Positions 57,944-64,000 of a stretch of 64,000 nucleotides of DNA are shown in pieces; the first letter of the stretch is position 1, and each line of letters opens with the position of its first letter. The notes under the pieces were generated by a model, which saw only the letters and a program-made list of their open reading frames with translations, made no database searches and was not told the DNA's origin. Origin of the DNA: Curtobacterium sp. ER1/6 (GTDB lineage: Bacteria > Actinomycetota > Actinomycetes > Actinomycetales > Microbacteriaceae); contig NZ_MJAK01000003.1 in assembly GCF_001742745.1 (NCBI RefSeq), forward strand, positions 124,001 through 188,000, given 5' to 3'. A program made the position numbers and the translations under genes.

Positions 57944-58830
57944 CCGCGGTCCAGACCCCCTCGCGAACCGCTGCGGCTCCCGGCCGTGGCGGTTCCGCCG
58001 TGCTCGCGCTCCGCGACGCCGCACTGTCCTACGGCTCGCGGGCGCTCTGGTCGCACCTCGACCTCGACGTGGCACCGGGGGAGTTCGTCGCCGTGCTCGG
58101 GCCGAACGGGGCCGGCAAGACCTCGCTCCTGCGCACGGTCCTCGGCCAGCAGCGCCTGACCGGCGGCACGATGTCGTTCCTCGGCCGACCCGTCCGCCGT
58201 GGACACCGGAGGATCGGGTACATCCCGCAGCAGCGCCTGATGGAGTCCGGTACGCCGCTCCGCGCGCGGGACATGATCGCGCAGGGGGTCACCGGGTCGC
58301 GCTGGGGCGTCCTGCCAGCGAGTCGTGCCGAGCGAGCGCGCATCGACCGCATCCTCGACGAGGTCGGCGCGACGGCGTTCGCGGACGCCCCGGTCGCCGA
58401 GCTGTCCGGGGGCGAGCAGCAGCGCACCCGCGTCGGGCAGGCCATCGCCGCCGACCCCGCGTTGCTGCTGTGCGACGAACCGCTCATCTCGCTCGACCTG
58501 CGGCACCAGCGCGGGGTCACCGAGCTCATCGACCGGCAGCGCCGCCAGCAGGACGCCGCCGTGCTGTTCGTCACGCACGACGTGAACCCGATCCTCGACG
58601 TCGTCGACCGGGTCCTCTACATCGCGGGCGGGCGCTTCCGGATCGGCGCGCCCGACGAGGTGCTGCGGGCCGACGTCCTCTCCGACCTCTACGGCACCCC
58701 CGTCGACGTCGTCCGGACCATGGGTCGCATCGTCATCGTCGGTGCGAACGAGGCCCACGACCAGACCGGGGCGCACCACCACTGCGACCCGGACCCGCAC
58801 GCCACCACACCGGACGAAGGGCGGATCTGA
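57940..58830 (+). CDS. znuC: zinc ABC transporter ATP-binding protein
   Basis: A 296-residue ATPase. Walker A GPNGAGKTS (54-62), Q-loop YIPQQR, signature LSGGEQQRTRV, Walker B LLLCDEPLISLD and switch His in VTHDV are all present. The C-terminal tail is His/Asp-rich (HDQTGAHHHCDPDPHATTPD), which may bind zinc. The GTG overlaps the znuA stop by four bases. Confidence 0.93.
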   Translation: MTAVQTPSRTAAAPGRGGSAVLALRDAALSYGSRALWSHLDLDVAPGEFVAVLGPNGAGKTSLLRTVLGQQRLTGGTMSFLGRPVRRGHRRIGYIPQQRLMESGTPLRARDMIAQGVTGSRWGVLPASRAERARIDRILDEVGATAFADAPVAELSGGEQQRTRVGQAIAADPALLLCDEPLISLDLRHQRGVTELIDRQRRQQDAAVLFVTHDVNPILDVVDRVLYIAGGRFRIGAPDEVLRADVLSDLYGTPVDVVRTMGRIVIVGANEAHDQTGAHHHCDPDPHATTPDEGRI

Positions 58831-59774
58831 TGGACGTCCTGTCGACCGTCTTCTCGTTCCAGGACTACGGCGAGCTCCTGGTCCTCGTGCAGAACTCGAT
58901 CTGGGCCGGCGCCGTGCTCGGCATCGTCGGGGGGCTCATCGGCCCGTTCGTCGTCGCCCGCAACATGCCGTTCGCGGTGCACGGCATCTCGGAGCTCTCG
59001 TTCGCCGGGGCCAGTGCCGCGCTGCTGTTCGGGGTGAACGTCGTCACCGGCTCGCTCGTCGGGTCGGTGGTCGCTGCGCTGCTCATCGGGCTGCTCGGCT
59101 CGCGGGCCCGCGACCGGAACTCGATCATCGCCGTGCTCATGCCGTTCGGTCTCGGGCTCGGCATCCTGTGCCTGGCGCTCTACAAGGGCCGGGCGGCGAA
59201 CAAGTTCGGGCTGCTGACCGGACAGATCGTCTCGGTCGACAACCCGCAGCTGACCTCGCTCGTGGTCGTCTCCGCGATCGTCGTGGTCACGCTCCTGGTC
59301 GTCTGGCGCCCGCTGATGTTCTCGTCGGTCGACCCCGACGTCGCTGCGGCGGCCGGGGTGCCGGTCCGGACCCTCGCGATCGTGTTCATGCTCGCCCTCG
59401 GCCTGGCCACCGCGGTCTCCGTGCAGATCGTCGGCGCGCTGCTGGTGCTCTCGCTGCTCGTCACGCCCGCGGCCGCCGCGCTGCGCCTGTCGTCGCACCC
59501 CGTGGTCGTGCCCGTGCTCTCGACGGTGTTCGCCGTGGTGTCGGTCGTGGGTGGCATCCTGCTCGCACTCGGCGGCGGCCTGCCGATCAGCCCCTACGTC
59601 ACGACGATCTCGTTCGTGATCTGGGTCGTCTGCCGCATCGTGGGTGGACGCAAGGACCGGCGCGGACGCGACCGCATCGCGGACCGCGAGCAGACCGACG
59701 GAGGCGCACCGAGCCTCCCGTCCGGGACCGACGCGTCGACCGACGCGACCCGCAGGGAAGGAGTCACCGCATGA
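58830..59774 (+). CDS. znuB: zinc ABC transporter permease
   Basis: A 314-residue permease with eight to nine helices of the ABC-3 family: FVVARNMPFAVHGISELSFA near the N-terminus, SRARDRNSIIAVLMPFGLGL, and SVQIVGALLVLSLLVTPAAA. The ~45-residue soluble C-terminus (GGRKDRRGRDRIADREQTDG onward) is encoded by DNA that contains a weak copy of the GAGGC/GCCTCCCGTC palindrome (59697-59723). The ATG overlaps the znuC stop by one base. Confidence 0.92.
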   Translation: MDVLSTVFSFQDYGELLVLVQNSIWAGAVLGIVGGLIGPFVVARNMPFAVHGISELSFAGASAALLFGVNVVTGSLVGSVVAALLIGLLGSRARDRNSIIAVLMPFGLGLGILCLALYKGRAANKFGLLTGQIVSVDNPQLTSLVVVSAIVVVTLLVVWRPLMFSSVDPDVAAAAGVPVRTLAIVFMLALGLATAVSVQIVGALLVLSLLVTPAAAALRLSSHPVVVPVLSTVFAVVSVVGGILLALGGGLPISPYVTTISFVIWVVCRIVGGRKDRRGRDRIADREQTDGGAPSLPSGTDASTDATRREGVTA

Positions 59775-60184
59775 ACGCCGTGCAGAAGCCGAAGCGGAAC
59801 ACCTGGCAGCGCGAGGCGGTGCGCAGCGCGCTGTCCGGTACCGAGGGGTTCGTCAGCGCGCAGGCGCTCCACCAGCACCTGCGCGACGGCGGGTCCACCA
59901 TCGGACTGGCGACGGTCTACCGGGCGCTCGCCGACCTGGCGACCGAGGGGGACGCCGACTCGCTGCAGCAGGACGGCGAGTCGCTCTACCGTGCGTGCAC
60001 GACGGACCGGCACCACCACCACCTCATCTGCCGGAACTGCGGCCGGACCGTCGAGATCGAGGCCGACCCCGTCGAGCGGTGGGCGCAGGACGTCGCCGCC
60101 GCGAACGGGTTCACGAACGCGAGCCACGTCGTGGACATCTTCGGCGAGTGCGCGGTCTGCACCGCGGCGCGCACCGGGGAGTAA
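59771..60184 (+). CDS. zur: Fur-family zinc uptake regulator
   Basis: A 137-residue protein. The N-terminal winged helix includes NTWQREAVRSALSGTEGFVS and GLATVYRALADLATEGDADS. DRHHHHLICRNCGRTVEI carries the regulatory metal site and the first structural CxxC, and FGECAVCTAA the second. Context in the znu operon and the upstream Zur-like box identify it as Zur rather than Fur or PerR. The start overlaps the znuB stop by ATGA. Predicted to repress znuA when zinc is sufficient. Confidence 0.92.
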   Translation: MNAVQKPKRNTWQREAVRSALSGTEGFVSAQALHQHLRDGGSTIGLATVYRALADLATEGDADSLQQDGESLYRACTTDRHHHHLICRNCGRTVEIEADPVERWAQDVAAANGFTNASHVVDIFGECAVCTAARTGE

Positions 60185-60194
60185 CCTCCCGCGC

Positions 60195-60890
60195 ATGCAC
60201 GTCATCCTGGTGCCCGGGTTCTGGCTCGACGCGAGCGCGTGGGACGAGGTGACGCCCGTGCTGCAGGAGGCCGGGCACTCCGTCCAGGCGGTCACGCGGA
60301 CCGGCACGACGCTCGACGAGCAGGTCGGCGGGATCGTCGCGGTGCTCGACGAGGTCGCGACCCCCGAGGAACCCGTCGTGCTCGCCGGTCACTCCGGAGC
60401 GGGTCCGATGGTGCTCATGGCCGCGGACCGGCGACCCGCGCTCGTGGCGCACCTGCTGTACGTCGACACGTTCCCCGGACCCGAGGGCGGGTGCGTCAAC
60501 GACGAGCTGCCCGTGGTGGACGGCGTCGTGCCGGTGCCGTCGTGGGACGTGTGGGAGCCGGCGACCGTCCGGGGGATGACGCCCGAGCTGCGCGAGGCCT
60601 TCGAACGCCGGGCGGTCCCGGAACCGGCTGCCGTGCCCTCCGACCCGTTCCACTACACCGACCCCGCACGGCACCGGATCCCGGCGACCGTGGTGTCCTG
60701 CGAGGTCCCGGCGGCGGAGCTCGCGGCGATGGTCGCGGAGCACCACGCGTGGACGACCGAGCTCTCGGCGGTGGAGGACCTGACCATCGTGGGCCTCGAG
60801 ACCGGGCACTGGCCGATGTTCACGGCGCCGGGGGAGCTCGGGGCGCTCCTGGTGCAGGCGCTCGCGCCGCGGCCGACCGCCGGGCTCTAG
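60195..60890 (+). CDS. alpha/beta hydrolase
   Basis: A 231-residue small esterase-like protein: ILVPGFWLDASAWDEVTPVL, nucleophile AGHSGAGPMVLM, LLYVDTFPGP, and the catalytic His in GLETGHWPMFTAPGELG. Related to the salicylate esterase-like/EstC-like group. TAACCT lies 7 bases before the ATG, so it probably has its own leaderless promoter. It follows zur by only 10 bases and could also be read through from the zinc operon. Confidence 0.85.
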   Translation: MHVILVPGFWLDASAWDEVTPVLQEAGHSVQAVTRTGTTLDEQVGGIVAVLDEVATPEEPVVLAGHSGAGPMVLMAADRRPALVAHLLYVDTFPGPEGGCVNDELPVVDGVVPVPSWDVWEPATVRGMTPELREAFERRAVPEPAAVPSDPFHYTDPARHRIPATVVSCEVPAAELAAMVAEHHAWTTELSAVEDLTIVGLETGHWPMFTAPGELGALLVQALAPRPTAGL

Positions 60891-60918
60891 GCGCGGCAGG
60901 GTCGGACCGGGCCGGGCC

Positions 60919-60948
60919 GGCGCGGCCCCGTTCGCACGGGGCTGCGCC
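60919..60948 (+). terminator. hairpin terminator
   Basis: GGCGC-G-GCCCCGT pairs with ACGGGGC-T-GCGCC around the loop TCGC, 28 bases after the hydrolase stop. Confidence 0.7.
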
Positions 60949-61066
60949 GCCGAGTGGGCAGGACATGCCGTCGGTCGTGCGGCCTGCGGGCAGGAGTCGT
61001 CGTCCGCAGAGGTCGAGCGTGACAGGAAGTGCCCGCTCGACGGGATGGTGCGGACCCGCCCCGGCT

Positions 61067-61095
61067 TGTGACACGCCCGGTCGTCGCGTAGTGTT
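61067..61095 (+). promoter_or_regulatory. rpmB promoter
   Basis: TTGTGA (61067-61072) and TAGTGT (61090-61095) are 17 bases apart. The spacer begins with CACGCCCGG, giving the GACACGCCCGG motif shared with the rtcB leader promoter. Confidence 0.65.
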
Positions 61096-61320
61096 GACCC
61101 CTGGTCCGCCGCGTCAGCGTGGCAGACCCAGTTGTTCCAAGCCCTCCGACCGTCGCGAACGCCGCGGTCGCGCGGTGCTCGCAGCCCCTTCGACAGGGTC
61201 CGCGGGTCTGGGCGGTGCACACAACCCCCTCGCAGCCCGTTCCGACGGACCTGCGCGTGTGCGCCAGGCAAGTGAACTTGGGAGCGGCCGTCCGGTCGCT
61301 CGGTACCTCAGGAGGAAACC

Positions 61321-61557
61321 ATGGCAGCAGTGTGCCAGGTGACCGGAGCCACCCCCGGCTTCGGACACAACATCTCGCACTCGCACCGCCGGACGAAGCG
61401 TCGCTTCGACCCGAACGTGCAGAAGAAGACGTACTACGTGCCCTCGCTTCGTCGTAACGTCACGCTCACGCTCAGCGCAAAGGGCATCAAGGTGATCGAC
61501 GCACGCGGCATCGAGTCCGTCGTCAAGGATCTCCTCGCCCGTGGGGAGAAGATCTGA
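61321..61557 (+). CDS. rpmB: 50S ribosomal protein L28
   Basis: A 78-residue protein: [40 protein letters not shown] and [20 protein letters not shown] are characteristic of L28. It has only one cysteine, so it is the zinc-ligand-free (C-minus) form. GGAGGAAACC precedes the ATG. It overlaps rpmG by one base. Confidence 0.95.
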   Translation: MAAVCQVTGATPGFGHNISHSHRRTKRRFDPNVQKKTYYVPSLRRNVTLTLSAKGIKVIDARGIESVVKDLLARGEKI

Positions 61558-61727
61558 TGGCCAAGAAGGGTCAGGACGTCCGTCCGATCATCAAGCTCCG
61601 CTCCACCGCGGGGACCGGGTTCACCTACGTGACCAAGAAGAACCGTCGCAACAACCCGGACCGCCTCGTGCTCAAGAAGTACGACCCGGTGATCCGCAAG
61701 CACGTCGACTTCCGTGAGGAGCGCTAA
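61557..61727 (+). CDS. rpmG: 50S ribosomal protein L33
   Basis: A 56-residue protein: [20 protein letters not shown], then [20 protein letters not shown] and [16 protein letters not shown]. No cysteine is present, so it lacks the zinc ribbon of C-plus L33. Its ATG overlaps the rpmB stop by one base and rpsN follows after 2 bases. Confidence 0.95.
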   Translation: MAKKGQDVRPIIKLRSTAGTGFTYVTKKNRRNNPDRLVLKKYDPVIRKHVDFREER

Positions 61728-61729
61728 GC

Positions 61730-62035
61730 ATGGCGAAGAAGAGCAAGATCGCGAAGAACAACCAGCGCGCCGAGGTCATCGCGCGCTACGCCGAGCGTCG
61801 TCTCGAGCTGAAGAAGGCCCTCGTGGACCCGAACGGCACCGACGAGTCGCGTGAGGCCGCCCGCGTCGGCCTGCAGAAGCTCCCGCGCGACGCGTCGCCG
61901 GTGCGCTACCGCAACCGCGACGCCATCGACGGTCGCCCCCGTGGCCACCTCGGTGAGTACGGCATCAGCCGTGTCCGCTTCCGCGACATGGCCCACCGTG
62001 GCGAGCTGCCGGGCATCACGAAGAGCTCCTGGTAG
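61730..62035 (+). CDS. rpsN: 30S ribosomal protein S14 (long, zinc-free type)
   Basis: A 101-residue protein, the long S14 form (the zinc form is about 61 residues): [40 protein letters not shown] and [20 protein letters not shown]. No cysteine pairs exist. Third gene of the rpmB-rpmG-rpsN operon. Confidence 0.95.
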   Translation: MAKKSKIAKNNQRAEVIARYAERRLELKKALVDPNGTDESREAARVGLQKLPRDASPVRYRNRDAIDGRPRGHLGEYGISRVRFRDMAHRGELPGITKSSW

Positions 62036-62048
62036 GCACCATCCCGCA

Positions 62049-62084
62049 CGAACGCCCCGTCCCCTCCGAGGGACGGGGCGTTCG
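62049..62084 (+). terminator. strong terminator of the ribosomal protein operon
   Basis: CGAACGCCCCGTCCC (62049-62063) pairs perfectly with 62070-62084 around a 6-base loop, 13 bases after the rpsN stop. Confidence 0.85.
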
Positions 62085-62329
62085 TCGTCCCCCGGGTCGC
62101 TGAGCGGCCGTCACGATCGTCACATCCGTCACTCGGACCCCTCGGAACCCTCGACAAGCCCGGAAATCCGGGCGAGTCGGTCGTCCGCACACCCGCTGGC
62201 TGGTAGGTTCGCTGTCGGTTCCGCCCGGCGTGCTCGCCTGTGGAGCCACCACGTCCAGGGCACCCGCTCCGGGCGGGCGGGCGTCCCGAACGTCCCACCG
62301 ACACTGCAAGAAGTCCGAGGAGGACATCC

Positions 62330-62617
62330 ATGGCTGACAAGTCACTGAACCGCACCGAGCTCGTCGCTGCCGTCGCGCAGGAGTCCGGCCAGAGCCAGGC
62401 CACCGTCAACGGCGTCGTCGACGCGCTGTTCAGCGTCGTCTCGTCGTCGGTCGCCGACGGCACCAAGGTCACCATCCCGGGCTGGATCGCCTTCGAGAAG
62501 ACCCACCGCGCCGCGCGCACCGGTCGCAACCCGCAGACGGGTGACGCCATCGAGATCGCCGCGAGCGACTCGGTCAAGGTCAGCGCCGGCTCGAAGCTCA
62601 AGGCTGCCGTCAAGTAG
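62330..62617 (+). CDS. hup: HU family DNA-binding protein
   Basis: A 95-residue protein: MADKSLNRTELVAAVAQESG, DALFSVVSSSVADGTKVTIP and the DNA-binding arm motif GRNPQTGDAIEIAAS. The ribosome binding site GAGGAGGA is strong, in keeping with an abundant nucleoid protein. It lacks the Lys/Ala-rich tail of mycobacterial HU. TAGGTT near 62202 may be its -10 element. Confidence 0.93.
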   Translation: MADKSLNRTELVAAVAQESGQSQATVNGVVDALFSVVSSSVADGTKVTIPGWIAFEKTHRAARTGRNPQTGDAIEIAASDSVKVSAGSKLKAAVK

Positions 62618-62703
62618 GACCCCCGCAGCACCACCCGGAAGGGACGGCCTCGGCCGTCCCTTCCGTCGTTCCCGGAGGACGTCACGGTCCACGGGCACCC
62701 CTG

Positions 62704-62754
62704 CACGGCCGGGAGGCGCGGGTCACCGCCCACAGGTCGGCCCACCCGCGTGCC
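62704..62754. repeat. partial copy of the palindrome family
   Basis: GGCCGGGAGGCGCGGGT (from about 62709) resembles the left arm of the family, and ACCCGCGTGCCG at 62744-62755 gives a short complementary right part. The full right arm with CGCGCCTCC is missing, so this is a decayed copy. Confidence 0.45.
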
Positions 62755-62786
62755 GTGGTCGGGCGGGCAGCGCCTAGGCTTGTCGG

Positions 62787-64000
62787 GTGGACCGGATCGC
62801 ACGCATCGCCGGCCCCGCCGTGCTGCTGCTCGTCGGGTTCGTCTCGCTCCTCGTCGCCCTCGTGATCGGCGGCGGGGCGGACCGTGCGCTCATCGCGGAC
62901 CCCGGCGCCGTCGTGCGCTTCGGGCTGCCGATCGCGCGGCTCGTCGTCGACCTGTCCGCCGCCGCGACCATCGGCGGCCTGGCACTCACCGTCGTCGGAC
63001 TGTCCCGCAGCCGTCCGGAGTGGAACCGCGCGATCGACGTCGCCGCGGGTGCCGCCGGCGTCTGGACCGTGGCGGCTGCCGTCACCACCTTCTTCACGTT
63101 CCTGTCCGTCGCCGGGTCACCCGTCAGCATCGGCGAGCAGTTCGGCCAGTCGATGGGGGTGTTCCTCACCGGGACCGACCTCGGGACGGCCTGGCTCGTC
63201 TCCGTGCTCGTCGCGGCCGCGGTGACGGTGCTCTGCTTCGCCGTGCGCGGGCGCGGCATGGTCGCCCTCACCGCCGGTGTCGCCATGATCGGGCTCGTGC
63301 CGCTCGCGCAGCAGGGGCACGCCGCCGGCACCGCCAGCCACGACTCGGCCGTGACCGCGCTCGGGCTGCACCTCGTCGGCGCCGCGCTCTGGGTCGGCGG
63401 GCTGCTGCTCGTCGTCCTGCTGCGGAACGTCCTTCCCGGCGACCGGCTGCCGCTCGTCGTCGCGCGGTACTCGAGCATCGCGCTGGGGTGCTTCGTCCTC
63501 GTCGCGGTGTCGGGCACCGCCTCGGCGCAGATCCGCGTCGGAGCACTGTCGAACCTCGCGACGCCGTACGGGGTCCTCGTGCTCGTCAAGATCGCGGCGA
63601 TCGTCGGCATCGGGGTCCTCGGCGCCGTCCAGCGCCGCCGGGCCATCCGCGCGCTGACCGATGCGCCCGACCGGCGCGGCCCGTTCTGGACCCTGGTGCT
63701 CGTCGAGCTCGCGGTGATGGGGGTCGCCAGCGGGTTCGCCGCGGCACTCGGCCGCACGGCCACCCCCGCGGGCGAGGTCGCGCTGAGCAAGACGACGAAC
63801 CCGACGCCGGCCGAGCTCCTCACCGACGACCCGCTGCCCGCCGACCCGGGTGCGTGGGGCTGGCTGACCGCGTGGAACCTCGACCTGTTCTGGCTGATGG
63901 CCGCCGTGCTCGTGGCCGCCGCCTACACGGCCGGTGTCGTCCGGCTCCGCCGCCGTGGCGTCTCGTGGCCCGTCCACCGCACCGTCGCGGCGGCGATCGC
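62787..64000 (+). CDS. CopD/CtaG-type copper membrane protein (3' part beyond the window)
   Basis: The first ~404 codons are present and the gene is cut by the right edge. It starts with GTG at 62787; TAGGCT lies 7 bases upstream, so it is leaderless-like. At least nine helices occur. The CopD domain has GHAAGTASHDSAVTALGLHL and VGGLLLVVLL with the metal-associated histidines, and PYGVLVLVKIAAIVGIGVLG. From WNLDLFWLMAAVLVAAAYTA begins what looks like the CtaG (caa3 oxidase assembly) domain, so the protein is the common actinobacterial CopD-CtaG fusion, involved in copper handling for cytochrome oxidase. Confidence 0.8.
   Translation, partial: MDRIARIAGPAVLLLVGFVSLLVALVIGGGADRALIADPGAVVRFGLPIARLVVDLSAAATIGGLALTVVGLSRSRPEWNRAIDVAAGAAGVWTVAAAVTTFFTFLSVAGSPVSIGEQFGQSMGVFLTGTDLGTAWLVSVLVAAAVTVLCFAVRGRGMVALTAGVAMIGLVPLAQQGHAAGTASHDSAVTALGLHLVGAALWVGGLLLVVLLRNVLPGDRLPLVVARYSSIALGCFVLVAVSGTASAQIRVGALSNLATPYGVLVLVKIAAIVGIGVLGAVQRRRAIRALTDAPDRRGPFWTLVLVELAVMGVASGFAAALGRTATPAGEVALSKTTNPTPAELLTDDPLPADPGAWGWLTAWNLDLFWLMAAVLVAAAYTAGVVRLRRRGVSWPVHRTVAAAI

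Larger units (their letters stand above)
60891..61320 (+). other. 430-base region: terminator, then promoter and long leader of rpmB
   Basis: A terminator hairpin (60919-60948) closes the hydrolase gene. A promoter at 61067-61095 then starts a leader of about 218 bases before rpmB. I found no conserved riboswitch or short ORF in the leader, and no Zur-like box. Confidence 0.5.

Noticed and set aside
61073..61320. Zur box upstream of rpmB
   Set aside because: No AT-rich dyad like that at 56978-57006 is visible in this GC-rich leader.
1..64000. tRNA or rRNA genes
   Set aside because: I looked for cloverleaf-like segments with the GGTTCGAATCC-type arm and for rRNA landmarks and found none.

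Overview
The window is 64 kb of very GC-rich DNA with densely packed genes, frequent GTG starts, four-base start/stop overlaps and strong codon bias. Gene families such as SHOCT, DUF6314, DUF1206, DUF3618 and DUF4166, LAXTG sortase substrates, cysteine-poor ribosomal proteins and a Zur-type regulator point to an actinobacterium of the Microbacteriaceae. A Curtobacterium-like plant or soil bacterium is the best guess, but this is inference from protein style and no database was searched. I see no rRNA, tRNA, CRISPR array, intact prophage or insertion sequence. The segment looks like ordinary chromosome with one clear scar of rearrangement near 9,970.

Layout. 1-9,650: an edge-cut deacetylase lipoprotein, an oxidoreductase pair, small membrane or unknown proteins, a thioredoxin-reductase-like flavoenzyme divergent from an XRE-cupin regulator, a glycosyltransferase, a three-gene coupled envelope operon (Ser-Thr-Gly-repeat protein, holin-X-like protein, DUF3618 protein), and a MarR regulator. 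9,650-10,430: a metallo-beta-lactamase-fold gene cut short where it meets a truncated gene on the other strand. 10,475-17,561: phosphoketolase, a secreted protein, a cation antiporter and a GH15 enzyme. 17,562-19,301: an RtcB RNA ligase gene with an elaborate leader (promoter inside a 13-bp dyad, 34-codon upstream ORF, four perfect 22-bp hairpin repeats). 19,413-28,031: DUF1206 protein, SMP-30 lactonase, hydrolase, a flavoprotein-SDR-Dps stress operon with a nearby MarR gene, an FMN reductase and a GH13 glucosidase. 28,130-35,730: a sortase-type surface lectin/DUF11 protein, small membrane proteins, an ECF sigma factor with a membrane partner, a LysR/MFS pair and a secreted protein.

35,752-48,510: CDF metal exporter, DUF4166-epimerase pair, EamA/LysR pair, a phosphatase gene coupled to purB, and an aminotransferase followed by E1alpha-E1beta-E2 of a 2-oxoacid dehydrogenase. 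48,560-53,818: a membrane esterase and an MprF-like aminoacyl-phospholipid synthase downstream of a two-component system. 53,934-56,911: a GntR regulator and a glucose/GlcNAc-type PTS whose IIB-IIA and IIC genes diverge, both regions carrying GGTCATG-type operator dyads. 57,026-62,617: znuABC-zur with a Zur-like box, an alpha/beta hydrolase, then rpmB-rpmG-rpsN encoding zinc-ligand-free ribosomal proteins, and an HU gene. 62,787 to the end: the start of a CopD/CtaG copper protein.

Two signals run through the whole window. The first is a family of related long palindromes with a GGAGGCGCG...CGCGCCTCC core, which sit just after genes and look like shared terminators. The second is TAnnnT -10 elements placed 6-8 bases before start codons, which suggest leaderless mRNAs.
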